64,000 nt of DNA, taken from positions 1,612,001 through 1,676,000 of the forward strand of contig JACZZP010000005.1 in NCBI GenBank assembly GCA_015183035.1, read 5' to 3'. Source of the stretch: Meloidogyne chitwoodi. Its lineage: Eukaryota > Nematoda > Chromadorea > Rhabditida > Meloidogynidae. A program made the translations under genes and the position numbers. Positions 1 through 11,424 of this stretch are shown piece after piece (the stretch's first letter is position 1; every line of letters starts with the position of its first letter). The notes beneath the pieces are model-generated. The model was not told where the DNA came from and ran no database searches. It worked only from the letters and a program-made list of their open reading frames with translations.

Positions 1-1967
1 TGAGTAGGCATTTCGGATACCCAATTGGCCATCTCGAAGGGAGTGCTTATCTCTTTAGTCCAGTTCAGTTCTAATTCCTCCCATTCGCCGTCCTCCCGCT
101 GAATAGAAATTGCGTAGGACGGGGAGCGAATTCTGATGGGATCTCTCAATGTCCCCCCAAAGCCGTGAACTTCAACATCGTCACGGCCTACTTGAGGCGG
201 ACGTAAGTAATTTACTAGTGATTTTGTAATGTAGCTTAGTTGACTCCCTGGATCAAAAAATACGTACGCAGGGAGTTCTTTGTTAAAATCCTTAGGTGAG
301 GCAACCGTAAGCTTCCGAGTCATAAGGTATGCGGTTGACTTCTTCCTAAGGTGTGAATAGGCCATTGATGTGATAGATTTATTGAGGGAATTTCCTTCCT
401 CAATTGGGGACGGCTGAATCGAATTAGTGCCAGTAGCGGGACTAATTCCTGATACAGCGGCCATCTGAGAAAAATGTTTTTGCTGCTTCGGCTTGTTCTC
501 AGATCGATTTGCGATTCTTGATTTGTTTTGCTCTCGGCCTTTCATGCATACTAGCAAGTGGTGGCCACCTTGACATTGTCCGCATATCCTGTGGGAAGGG
601 CATTCCTTAACAAAATGACCATCCCTCAGACATCGAATACAACGATTTTGTTCTCTTAGGCGCCGAAATCGATCTTGCGGCGTTGGATACTTCGGGCATT
701 GCGAAGGGAAATGACCAAAAGTATCGCATAATGAGCAATTCCGCGACCCTCTGAATGGGCGACGGATTGCATTTCTCTGATGTGACGGTGCCCCGAAGGA
801 GCGAATCATCTCCGGTGATCCTCCCTTGGGATGTGGCTTATTTCTCGCCAATGGTTGATGAATTATTTCTTGTTTGTGACGGGTTATGGTAGCACACCTT
901 TGTACTTCTTCCCGAATTTCGACGATTTCGCGCAACTCCTTTCTGAGTTGGGCGCAGTTCCACCTTGAACCTGATCCTCGCTCTTTTTCTATGAGCTTGG
1001 CGACTATTGATTGTGGCAACTTTGACTTGATGGAGGCCGAGACGAACGGGGACGAATCAACGTGCCCGTAGGCCTCGAGTTGCCTACAAATACGCTCGAT
1101 ATTGTCCACAAACGAGCGGAGCGAATGACTACTTTCATTCGCGTGATGCATGTTCATAAGTTCGGCCTCGAGGGCCTCTGTGATCGCTCGATCATCCCCA
1201 TAACGGGATTTGAGCAGCTCAAGAGCTCTTGTATAATTTTCGTTGGATAAGACGAATCCTGCGATTAAATCCTTGGCGGGCCCATGGAGGAACGTGAGTA
1301 GATAACTCATCTTCCTGACGTTATCCATGGCGCGCTGGTCGATATTGGCTGAAAATAATTGCCAAAAGGCCGGCCACTTCTTTGGATCCCCATTGAACGG
1401 GTCCAAACGAAGCTCGGGCAATCGAATTTCTGGTTGAAAACGGTTTGCTGGTGGTACTTGATTATTTATTGGTTGATTGACCTGCTCTTCGTGTACTGAT
1501 TGTTGTTCCCGAACGGAATTATGTTCCTGAACGGATTGTTGTTGACCTTGTTGTTGAGAGGGAACTGTCTGTCCCGACTCCCGACTTGCTTGACTACTTA
1601 TTCTGACTTCCATTTCTTCTAGTAAGTACTCAATTTCGTTGATAATGATTCTGGCTTGTTCTGCAAATTCCATGAAATGCACTTTTGGTAAGTGTGCTTC
1701 TTCTGGTGGAGGTGGAGGGAACTCACCGTAAGTTCGCTCCTCAGCCTCTAGTGTCTCACCCTCAAGACGGTCGATGAGAATTTCCCATTTCTCATTAAGT
1801 CTGTCGATCCGATCCAGGGTTCGAGTTAGGTGATGGTGCTCACCTTTTAGTTGATCAAGGTCTCGCTCGGCACCCGCTCTCAATAAGGCGGTGGCGGCGG
1901 TAAGGTGAACCTTTAAAGTTTTGAGTGCTGGACCTAATTGGCTTCTGATTGGTCCGGAGGAAGGCAT
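1..1967 (-). CDS. BEL/Pao gag and start of protease, partial
   Basis: One uninterrupted frame of 655 codons starts with ATG at 1967-1965 and leaves the window at base 3, so the polyprotein continues to the left. Residues about 1-130 are charged and helical, followed by a Gln-rich linker. Residues about 190-390 fit the gag-type DUF1759 domain (LPELRLDPFNGDPKKWPAF, FLHGPAKDLIAGF). Three retroviral-type zinc knuckles lie near residues 420-475: C-x2-C-x4-H-x4-C twice, then C-x2-C-x3-H-x4-C. Near residue 575 is FFDPGSQLSYI, the active-site region of the DUF1758 aspartic protease family. No stop or frameshift breaks the visible part, which suggests a young copy. Reverse transcriptase and integrase would lie outside the window. 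Confidence 0.88.
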   Translation of the reverse strand, partial: MPSSGPIRSQLGPALKTLKVHLTAATALLRAGAERDLDQLKGEHHHLTRTLDRIDRLNEKWEILIDRLEGETLEAEERTYGEFPPPPPEEAHLPKVHFMEFAEQARIIINEIEYLLEEMEVRISSQASRESGQTVPSQQQGQQQSVQEHNSVREQQSVHEEQVNQPINNQVPPANRFQPEIRLPELRLDPFNGDPKKWPAFWQLFSANIDQRAMDNVRKMSYLLTFLHGPAKDLIAGFVLSNENYTRALELLKSRYGDDRAITEALEAELMNMHHANESSHSLRSFVDNIERICRQLEAYGHVDSSPFVSASIKSKLPQSIVAKLIEKERGSGSRWNCAQLRKELREIVEIREEVQRCATITRHKQEIIHQPLARNKPHPKGGSPEMIRSFGAPSHQRNAIRRPFRGSRNCSLCDTFGHFPSQCPKYPTPQDRFRRLREQNRCIRCLRDGHFVKECPSHRICGQCQGGHHLLVCMKGREQNKSRIANRSENKPKQQKHFSQMAAVSGISPATGTNSIQPSPIEEGNSLNKSITSMAYSHLRKKSTAYLMTRKLTVASPKDFNKELPAYVFFDPGSQLSYITKSLVNYLRPPQVGRDDVEVHGFGGTLRDPIRIRSPSYAISIQREDGEWEELELNWTKEISTPFEMANWVSEMPT

Positions 1968-2142
1968 AATGATCCTCAACTATTTTAAACTGGATTAAAG
2001 GCTAAATTAGGCTTTAATACTTTTTCAGTTTAAAATTTATAAAAATTCCAACTTTTAGTAAAAAGTGACAATTTTTCACTTTTTTTTTAATTTGTAAAGA
2101 AAAGAGACTGCACGAGCGGGCAGTGTCTAGTAATAAAGAAAG

Positions 2143-2359
2143 GCGATGTCCCTTCACTGGGATGTGCAATCGCTCTTTTAAGTTTGTGTAGTTGGCGCAC
2201 TAACACAAAAGAATGGCTGTCTAGAGCCAATTGACTGGTAAACACTTTACTATATCAATAGAAAGTGAAAAGCGATGTCCCTTCAGCGGGAGATGCAATC
2301 GCTCTAAGGAATTTGTGTAGCTAGTAAACTAACACAAAAGAATGGCTAGCTAGAGCCAA
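2143..2359. repeat. Two 129-bp-spaced repeat units, each with three hairpins
   Basis: Units start at 2143 and 2272. Each contains, in order, a GCGAT...ATCGC hairpin with an inner TCCC/GGGA stem, a TTTGTGT...ACACAAA hairpin, and a TGGCT...AGCCA hairpin. Loops and spacers differ between the units while the stems are kept. A further GTCAAC...GTTGAC hairpin lies near 2381-2400. The location is the leader or LTR of the Pao element. Confidence 0.8.
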
Positions 2360-2511
2360 AAACTTGTAAAACTGTGCAAGTCAACGAACAAAGTTGACTG
2401 CAGGTGTTGATGTTGTTTTTTTGCCCCTTTTGGACAAAAAATGGCGGCTCGGCACGGAGCGGTAAATCACCAATGATTAGGTGGGCAACTAATGGCCAAA
2501 GTAGTAAATGG

Positions 2512-2703
2512 GCCCGGCTCGGGGCAAAAGTCAAAATTGGCGGCTAAACGGCCAAGTAAAAGTGACGGCCCAGTTTGGGGCAGCAAATCACTTAAAAACA
2601 ACGTGTAAGCCCAGCTCGGGGCGAAAATGAAGATTGGCAACTAAGTGGCCAAGTAAAAGTGACGGCCCAGTTTGGGGCGGCAAATCACTCGAGAGCAACG
2701 GTA
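2512..2703. repeat. 97-bp tandem duplication
   Basis: Units 2512-2608 and 2609-2703 share GCCC(G/A)GCTCGGGGC at the start and a long common core (GGCCAAGTAAAAGTGACGGC and after). A weaker, diverged unit may precede at about 2421-2511. It lies in the presumed LTR or leader of the retrotransposon; short open frames here on both strands are not credible genes. Confidence 0.85.
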
Positions 2704-3175
2704 GTTGGTCTCCTTTGTTAATACGGGGCAGTACGACTGGACTGCAGTGGACCCGTACGGGGCTCCAAATTTTATGTGCCGAAAGCACAATTTGTAAAGT
2801 GCCGAAAATCTGGCACCGGTTAAATCCTAGACTCAAACAAATAAACACAAACACCAAATAAAGAACTTTACTGATTTCTAATTAAAATAATATAATAATA
2901 AATGCTCGGGGGAATAAATGCCGAGAAAGTGGAAATGACGGTCAACAATGTCACTCCTTGTGATATAAAGAGATATAGCGCGAACAAGCGGTAAGTTGGT
3001 AAAAATAGTAAAAAGATCAATTGATTGGCAGGGCCAAAAGGCGCTGGCAATAATGTAAAGGCAAGTCAGAAAAAAGATAAGTGAAGTCAAAAAGCAAGCT
3101 AAGACAAGTGAAAAACAAGTAAGTAATTGGAAAAAAAGCACGGAGATTAAATAGTGGCAGATAGGAGGCGTTACA

Positions 3176-4315
3176 AAATGTTTAGGCCAAATAAATGTTG
3201 GAAAGTAGGCAATAAATAAAAAAGGAACGAATTAAAATAATTAAATAATTAATTGAAATAATTAAAATGTGCCTATTCGGCACAACATCATTTCTCCTTT
3301 CTATTGCGTTATTGGCACATTTCATCAATAGATTTCCTCTTATTTTTTCTCTTTTCAGTCATTTATCCATTTCTAATATGTATTATATATTCTCCCCTTT
3401 TTATCTTTTCTTTTTTCATTTTTACGTTGGCCGACTCTCGACCCTATGCTTCCATTTAATTAAGGTCTGTGTCCCCTCTTCTTTTGTCGCTTTTTGCGCC
3501 ATCCTTTTACTTTTACTTAAAGCTGTCAGACTCCGTTATTTTCACATAACCGTAAAAATATCCGGCAGATAATGCCAAAAGTCTTTTCTTCCATAAATTA
3601 TTTTTAAGAGGATTTTTACTTTATTTATTTACACTTTAAAAACTTTTAAAGTAATTGCGCATAGTGGTAAGTTAAAGCTCCTCCTCTACAAATGTTTAAA
3701 AGAATAATATATTCACACAAAAGTACATACTTAATTTACTGGAAATTAAGTAATAATTTATTTATTATATTTACTCTCTCTTTTTTTGTCAAATGTGTCA
3801 AATACTTTAATTTTTTAAAGTTAAATTATTTTTTTAATTTTTAAATAAAACATTGAATGTATAATTTAAAAAAAAAGAGAGATTAAATTTAATGTAAGAC
3901 AGTTAAACAAAAAAATTCTCTCATCGCGCAAGTCTCCCAGACATGGCATTGTTGGCAAAGCTGTATATTAAGCGTGCGTTTTAGATTTTTAATAGTTAAA
4001 TAGTCATTTATGTATATAAAATATATTTATTCAAACACTAAAAAATTAAAAAAATAATAAAATAGAGAAAGAACGTTTAAACAAATTAATTGAAATAATT
4101 AAATAAAAATATTTAAAAAAGATTTTTTAATGTTTAATAAAAAGTTTTAATAATCAGAATTATTTTATTTTTTTTATGCTCTTTAATCTGTAATTTAGAA
4201 AATTATAATTTATTTAAAATTTAATTAATTTATTAAAATTCAACTACGTCTACAAGCAGTACAGTAATATTAATATCGGGTTTGTTAACATCTTTTTAAT
4301 TTTTATATTTTTTAG
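3176..4315. other. Intergenic or intronic AT-rich gap
   Basis: Between the retrotransposon and the first visible PTB exon. It is very AT-rich with no recognisable protein. The reading at 3267-3572 is hydrophobic low complexity without homology signal. A short stretch at 4240-4271 could be one more PTB exon (it reads as Thr/Ser codons ending before GTAATA), but this cannot be settled. RRM1 of PTB was looked for here and not found. Confidence 0.5.
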
Positions 4316-7300
4316 GCCAAAAGCGTCCCCAGCCCAATAACACCCAACTTCTTTTCTCTTCATACAATTTTTGTCAAAAAGTAAATAATTATTTTAATGA
4401 TTAAATTATAATTTAAGTTACTAAATAGCTTTAACTGCATTAATAATAAAAATAAAACTATTGGCTATAAAAGCCTTATTAAAAATAGTCCTCTAAAACT
4501 GGCTGAGGCAAATTTGCTCCAACAAGCGGCAGCCACCCAGAACGGCTTGGTTGGCTTACAAACAGCGGCAGCAGCAGCGGTCGCAGCTGCACAAGCTCAT
4601 CAACAACAACAGCAACAAGAAATTGCTGCAAAAAGGTAAATTATTTTTTCAGGAATTAAAAAAAAATATAATTTTTAGAATTAGATTCGCTTACCCACAG
4701 TTAATTCCAACCGTAGGTGGAGGAACAATTGTTTCATCTGCACCTGCTCTAATACCGGTGGGTGTACAAATAAAAAAATTTTCTTCTTAAATTTAATTTA
4801 AATTAAAAAGGAATATTTAATTTAAATTTAAAATATTTAAAGTTAGTTAATCATCAACAACAACCAATAATTCAACCACAAACATTAAATCAATCAAATA
4901 CAAATTCATTAATTCAACAACAACAACAAATGATTAGTACTTTTCATCATCATCAACAAGTTGCTGCAATGGCAGCAGCTGCAGCTAATGCAGTAAATTT
5001 ACAACAAACAACACAAAGTAAAGAAGAAAATGGAAATATAAATATTTCAATTACTGAAAATGGAAGAAATGAAAAAATTAATGGAACAGGAGGAGAATTA
5101 AATAATAATATTATTAATAATGATTATTCGCGTTATGATTCTACAGTTAAAAAATAATAATTTAGTTTTAAATATTAATAAATTTTAATAGAAATTTTCT
5201 TCAACAAATAATGATGGTAATAATAATCGTTTGGTTCATTCAATTAATGGAACAATTTCACAAAGTTATCAGGATTTATCTAGCTGTGTTCAACATCAGC
5301 CAAATTCTATTTTGGTTTTTTTTAATTAAATGTTTTTTAAATAATGAAATTTATTTTTTAGCGTATAATTATTGAATGTATGTTATATCCTGTTACTTTA
5401 GATGTTCTTTACATGGTTATTTATTTATTTTTTAAATTATTATTTTTTTATAGATATTCTCTCGTTATGGAAAAGTTCTTCGTATAATTACTTTTAATAA
5501 AAATAGTAAAAAAATAATAATTTTTAGTAATTTATAAAAATAATTATTTTTTAGATTCGTTCCAAGCTTTAATTCAATTAAGTGAATCAAATGCTGCAAT
5601 GAATGCAAGTAATGAAATAAATAAATTTATTTATTTTAAATTAATTTATTTTAGAAAATTCGTTGGATGGATTAAATATTTATAATGGATGTTGCACTGT
5701 AATAATTATTTTTTTATTTTTTAAAATTTTATTTTTTCTATTTTTTTTTAAGTTGAATATAGAATTTAGTAAACTGAATACTTTAAATGTTAAATATAAT
5801 AATGATAAAAGTCGTGATTATACAAATCCAAATTTACCTTCTGGTGAATTAACTTATGAACAAAAATTACAATTAATTTTACAAAATTCACAATTAACTG
5901 GTGGACATCAACAAATTGGAGCAATTTTTCCATTTAATGCAGCTGCTGCTGCCGCTGCTGCAGCACAACAAATGGCTAATAATGTTAATACTTCAATTGG
6001 AACAAATTCACAATTTCCATTTAATAATCATGGAACAATTAATTTACAACCAAGTAATGGTATATAATAATTAATTTTGTTTATATTTTCTTTTTTGATT
6101 TTATTTTGTTATATAATGTTTTTTATTAATTAATTATATTTAAAAAAAATATTTATTTTTTAGATTTATTAACTGGAGGACAATTATTATCTAATAATTT
6201 AAATGGAATAGTTTTAAATACTGCTTTTCAGTCTGTAAATACACCTGTTGTTCTTGTTTCCAATTTAGATGAAACTGTAAGTTTTTAATTAATAAATATT
6301 TATTTAAGATTTTTATTATCCTTTTTAGCCTAAGAATATTTAGTAATTGTCCGTTATCCCTACCCACTTTTTGCGGATAATTTTTGCGGACAAATATTTA
6401 TATATAAATATACAACTACTTAAAAATCAATCCAATGACCAAAATTTCCCCTAAGCAAGCATAATTTATTCAAAAACGTTCAAAAAATGAGTTTCGTATT
6501 GCTGAACTAGTTGCCACTGCGAACACTAAGTTGTGACAACATTTATTACATTTGCCAAACTGGACGTTGTTTGTGATAAAGTTTCATTTCATCTCCATCA
6601 CTAAAACTCGTTTAGTGTAGAAGACCACGATCTTGTAAAAATTCGATGGCATCTTTTTCAGGTGTTGGAAAATCCCAAATTTTCATTATAAGCTAAATAG
6701 AATAATAATAATCAAATATAAAATGATAGACTGAACTAAATAATATATTAAAAAATAAAATTTAAAAATAGAATAGAAAATAATAGAATGTACTTTTTTT
6801 ATTATTCAAGTTGTCTTTTATATATATTTTTTCCGCAAAAAATTATCCGCAAAAAGTTGGTAGGGTTAACGGACAAGTACCGAATATTTTAATAATTTAA
6901 GATAATTAAACTATTACATTTAAATATCCTAATTTATTATTTATTATAATTTTTTAAAAATAAATGTTTAAGAAATCCTTTTTTTAATAATTTCGAGAGA
7001 AGATTAGAAAATTTCTGACATTCCTATTTTTCAAATTTAGACATAAAAATTTATTTAAATTATTTTTAAATAAATAAAAAAATTATTTTTTATTTTTTTA
7101 ATTAAAAATATTTTTGCATCCTTTCTATATTTTTTGCTTTTTTTTTATTGCGCTCTTCTACTTTAATAATTTATGTCAGTGTTTTTTCAATTTTTCTGCT
7201 CATTGATTACTATTTTTATACTAAAATTCACAGCAATTTTTCTACTATTTATTCTTTTTTGTGTTTTGACTTTAAAAAAATTGTTATAGACTAATATTTT

Positions 7301-8479
7301 TGGAGGAAGTGTTTTTAATTAGTTTTATGAAAATAAATAATTAAATTATTAGTGTTAGGGGGAATAAAAAAACTTAATAAATTTTAAAAAATAGGCTAAT
7401 AATTTGCCATTAAATAATAATATAAATAATTTAAAAAATATTTTTTGTCGTTTTTTCTTTTTCTTACTGTCTTTTTCCTACTCAAGGCATTTTTCCTTTT
7501 TCAGACTGTGACTCCAGAGCAACTTTTCATTCTGTTCGGTATGTCTGCCTTTCCGCCATCTTTTGAATGGCGCTTTGCTTTTTTTATATTTTTTTAAAAC
7601 TTTCTATATTTAAAAAAACTTTTCTTTTCGCATTTCTTTAAAAAAAAAATAAAAAAATTCAAATTAATAAAAAAATATTAAATCAAAACGTGCATTTATT
7701 GCTTTAGGTGTCTATGGAGATGTTATTCGTGTAAAAATCCTCTTCAATAAAAAGGACAATGCTTTAATACAATATTCAGATATTCAACAGGCACAATTAG
7801 GTAATAAATAAATAAATAATTTTTAAAAATTAATTAATTAATTAATTTAAGCAATTCAACATTTGGATAAACTTAAATGGAATGGGCGCAATATTCGTGT
7901 AACTAATTCAAAGCATAATCTAGTTCAAATGCCAAAAGAAGGTAATTAATTAATTATTTTCTAAATAAAAAAATGTTTTTTTAATTTAATTAAAAATATT
8001 ATTTTTTTAGGACAGCCAGATGCTGGTTTAACTAAAGAATTTACTAGTTCTTCTCTTCATCGTTTTAAAAAACCTGGAAGCAAAAATTATATGGTTGAAA
8101 TATTTAATTGAATTTAAATAATATTTTTTTTAGAATATTTATCCTCCTTGCTCAACATTACATCTTTCAAATATTCCAAATGGAATGGATGAAGATCAAA
8201 TTCTTGAAATTTTTAAAGATTTTAAAATTACTGAATTTAAATTTTTTCAGTTAATTTTTTATTTTAATTATTTTTTAATTTTTTTTGTTTTCAGAAAAGA
8301 TCACAAAATGGCTTTAGTTCAATTGGAAGATATAGAATCAGCTGTTTCTTTTCTTATTGATATGCATGTAAAATAATTTTAATTTATTTTTTATTAATTT
8401 ATTATTTTTATTTTAGAATCACAAATTAGCTGAAAATGCTCATCTACGTGTTTCCTTTTCCAAAAAAGGAATTAATTAA
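4316..8479 (+). CDS. ptb-1: Polypyrimidine-tract-binding protein (PTB/hnRNP I), 5' end not seen
   Basis: Multi-exon RNA-binding splicing regulator. Visible exons begin at 4316 and 4489 (phases agree) with an Ala/Gln-rich linker, as between RRM1 and RRM2 of PTB. RRM2 spans exons at about 5310-5830 and carries [33 protein letters not shown] and the PTB hallmark [19 protein letters not shown]3 follows ([12 protein letters not shown], then [16 protein letters not shown] at 7505 onward, [15 protein letters not shown]). RRM4 is in the last exons ([20 protein letters not shown]) and the gene ends at TAA 8477-8479, as short after RRM4 as in other PTBs. RRM1 and the start codon are not visible, so 5' exons are either left of the window beyond the Pao element or lost. 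Introns are short except the one at about 6282-7505, which holds a DNA transposon. Confidence 0.9.
6342..6881. mobile_element. Merlin (ISXO2-like) non-autonomous DNA element in a PTB intron
   Basis: A 540-bp element bounded by terminal inverted repeats of about 60 bp (left AGTAATTGTCCGTTATCCCT, right end read inwards GGTACTTGTCCGTTAACCCT) and flanked by a perfect 8-bp duplication GAATATTT at 6334-6341 and 6882-6889. Subterminal TTTTTGCGGATAATTTTT is kept on both sides. The interior carries a decayed transposase piece. Merlin elements make 8-9 bp duplications, which agrees. It sits between the exons coding the first strand and first helix of RRM3 and is removed with the intron. Confidence 0.85.
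6486..6686 (-). pseudogene. Decayed N-terminal piece of Merlin/ISXO2 transposase
   Basis: One minus-strand frame from ATG 6686 reads [20 protein letters not shown], then, past a stop at 6614-6612, [15 protein letters not shown], then RSGN, a stop and FSNTKL. This resembles the N-terminal zinc-binding region that precedes the catalytic domain of ISXO2-like transposases in animals. Four stop codons and the absence of the catalytic domain make it dead. It identifies the superfamily of the surrounding element. Confidence 0.7.
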
Positions 8480-9826
8480 TTGAGTTAAATTTTTTAAATT
8501 CTAATTTCTTTTTCAAAATAATTCACCTATTTATCTGAAACATAATACATGACTATTTTTAAGTAAAATAATATTTTAATTATATTTAAATTCTTTTAAT
8601 TTTAACAAATTTTGTTTTTACTATTTCTAAATTTTTAAGAAAAAAATATTTCATCTTTTTTTAATTTTCCAAATTAAAAAATTTCACCATTTTTTTGTCA
8701 ATTTGTTTTATTTTTCTTTACCGTTAATTAATTATGCATTATCTTTAAATCAAAAATTTAAAAAAATACAAAAATTCATTCTTTTAAATAATTTTAAATT
8801 TTAAATATATTTACCTATCTACAACAAATTAGAATTTTTTAATTATATAATTTTATATCCCGGTTATTTTTTTTTTTTAATATTTATATTAATATTTTTT
8901 TAAAAAAGGTTCACATTTATGTTACTTTTTTAAAATTAAATTTATTAAAAGTTAAGTTGTTAAAAATATATTTTTGTGAACCTTTTTTATTCATTTTTTT
9001 TATTAAATTGCGGAAACAACAAATAAATTTTATATTATTTTCAAATGAATTTTATGGAAATTTTTTTTGTTGATTTTTAAACAATCTGAGATTTTTTTTA
9101 AATTATTATTTTCTTAATGTAGTAGTTGTAACTGCAATTTTATTTATTTTATATCATTCCAAAAATTAAATTAATTTTTTTAAAAATTAATTTACCAAAT
9201 ACTAAGTCATTAAATTAATTGCTGTGATATTATTATATAAATAAATAAATATATATAATCTTTATATTTTAAATAAAAATTTTATTCATTTATTTTATGG
9301 GCATATCTAAAAAAGTAAAAATTGTTTTTGTTTTTAATTGTATTATTTAAATAATTAGTTGGTTATATTAAATAAATATTTTGGCATTCTAAATAATAAT
9401 AATTAAATAAATAAATATGTTTTAAATAAAAAAATATTCAAAATATAATTTATTTGCCAAAATAAACAATAACATCACCAATTAATTTTTTTAAAATTTT
9501 AATTTAATTATTATACCAAGAAGACACATATCAATTTTGTATTTTATAATTTAATAATAGAATTTTATATTTAGTATTACTCTATTTTCATATTTTTAAA
9601 ATATTCACTATTAATTTAGTTATATATTTTTTTGTTCTTTTATTATCAAATATAAATAAATGTTAGTAAATATTTTTTGCAAATTTATTAATTTTTAAAT
9701 TCTCTAATGGATTTAGTGACAAAGGGCTTAATATTTATATAAATAAATATTATTTTTAAAAATAAAAATATCTTAAATATAAACAAATTGGAATGAAAAT
9801 TTTATAATAATAACATTTCTTTTTAT
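8480..9826. other. AT-rich gap between convergent PTB and collagen genes
   Basis: Holds the 3' untranslated regions of two convergent genes and long A/T runs. A near-palindromic stretch at about 8908-8987 contains AAAAAAGGTTCAC and its inverse GTGAACCTTTTTT, which could form a large hairpin. No coding signal. Confidence 0.6.
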
Positions 9827-11424
9827 TTAATAACCCGGTGCAGTGCGAGGTGCTGGACAGTGATCACAGCCACCCTAAATTTATTTTTATCAATATTAAA
9901 TAAAAAATAAATTTATTACTTTTCCACCAGATTCACCATCTTGACCATTTTGTCCTGATTGACCAGGATTTCCAGGTGGACCCAATGGTCCTGCATCACC
10001 TATGGGACCAGGCGGACCTGGCTAAAATTATTTTAAAAACTCAAAAAAAGTCTATTTATTACCTTGCTTTGGCCGCTCTTTCCAGGTGCTCCTGCTTGTC
10101 CAGGAGGTCCAGGTGGACCAATAGGACCTGGTGGTCCTGCAAGGCCTGGGACATCCACAAGTTGACCATCATGTCCTCAAATATAGATTAATAGTTTTAA
10201 TATTAAATATTTTTATTTCATACCTCTTTGACCTGGCTGACCGGGAGGACCATTTGGTCCTTGTGGACCAGGCTGTCCCATTGGTCCTTGTGGTCCAGGT
10301 GCACCAGGAATTCCTTAAAAAATTGTTATTATATTTATATTATTTAAATAATTACCTGGTTGTCCTGGAAGTCCAGGAGGGCCTGGTGGCCCTTTAGGAC
10401 CAGCTTTTCCAGGAGCTCCGGGAAATGCTGCTATAATTTGAAGGAAAAGTTAATGTTAATTTAGCAAGTAAACCTGGACAGTCAAAACAAGGCTCTGAAA
10501 TGCCGTAACCACTTTCAGATAGTTGTGCATCTTGACCTTGCTGTCCCGCCTTTCCTGGAGATCCATCTTGACCATTACGACCCTAAAGAAAAAAGATTTT
10601 TAATATTAGTTAGAAAATAATTAAAAAATTACATCTTCTCCTGGTGGTCCAGGAGGTCCAACTGGACCTATCCCGCATGAGCAGCATTGGGAGTTTGATG
10701 CTTTTTGATGAACAGCCTCTGACTTTAATGGTATCCCAGAATTGTCTTCTCCACCGTAACCTTTCTGTTGTGGTGGTGAGGCCACAGGGGCTGAAGGAGG
10801 TGGTTGAGGTGAATATCCAGCATTGTTTTGGGGTGAAGAAGCAACAGGTGTTTGTGGTGGTAATTCATGTCCATTAGAAGCACTATAACTAGCAGCAATT
10901 TGTTGATATCCTCCCTGTCTAACACGTCTACGACCCCCATTATTATTTGTAAATCTAGCATGAGATAGTGGTGTTCCAGACATAAAAAAACGATGGGCAG
11001 TAGCAATTTGAGAAAAAGGAGAAGAACGTTTATTAATTCGATGAACAGATTCAAACTTAAGAATATAATTAATTAAATAAATTAATTAATTATTTAATAT
11101 TTTACTTTTTCTAATTCATTAATTAAATTTTGTGTTCGATGTGTACAAAATCCAAGTTCATCTTGTAATGCTGTTTGAACATATTGAGTATAAGAAAATA
11201 ACATTGGAACACACATTGAAGCAGTAAGTGTAGTAACTAAAATAATTATATTTAAAATTAATTAATTAATTACCTGTACAAATAAATAATCCCCAAAAAG
11301 CAAGTTTTTTAAAATATTCTGCTTCAGCTAATAAAATCTTTAATTCTTCTTCCTCATTATTTTTAAATAATTTTATTGAATTATTATTATTATATTTTTG
11401 TTCATTTTTGTTAAATTCCTCCAT
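9827..11424 (-). CDS. Cuticle collagen
   Basis: Extracellular structural protein of the cuticle. Starts at ATG 11424-11422. Exon 1 and 2 code the nematode cuticle collagen N-terminal domain with a membrane or signal-anchor segment (LAFWGLFICT, then TASMCVPMLFSYTQYVQ). A basic stretch with furin-type sites follows (HRINKR; RRRVRQGG), then about 90 residues rich in Pro, Ser, Gln and Asn without Gly-X-Y. The first cysteine cluster is SQCCSCGIGP, then Gly-X-Y blocks spread over several exons, a middle cluster EPCFDCP, more Gly-X-Y, and the C-terminal GGCDHCPAPRTAPGY, close to the conserved end of one C. elegans collagen group. Stop at 9829-9827. Introns break the Gly-X-Y region at short intervals. 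Confidence 0.92.

Larger units (their letters stand above)
1..3175 (-). mobile_element. BEL/Pao LTR retrotransposon, left part only
   Basis: A minus-strand LTR retrotransposon runs off the left edge. Its gag reading frame fills 1-1967. The upstream 1968-3175 is a non-coding leader and probable 5' LTR, clearly less AT-rich than the rest of the window. The minus-strand sequence beginning TGTAACGCC at 3175 is a plausible LTR start, and a TTTACA at 2098-2093 a possible LTR end, but no second LTR is in view and no primer binding site was recognised, so both limits are guesses. The BEL/Pao assignment rests on the gag architecture (charged helical N-terminus, DUF1759-like core, three zinc knuckles, DUF1758-like protease). 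Confidence 0.75.

Noticed and set aside
2346..3572. Several short open frames on both strands (2346-2534, 2588-2857, 2634-2861, 2868-3141, 3267-3572)
   Set aside because: They overlap tandem repeats and the leader of the Pao element, or are hydrophobic low complexity, and show no family motif.
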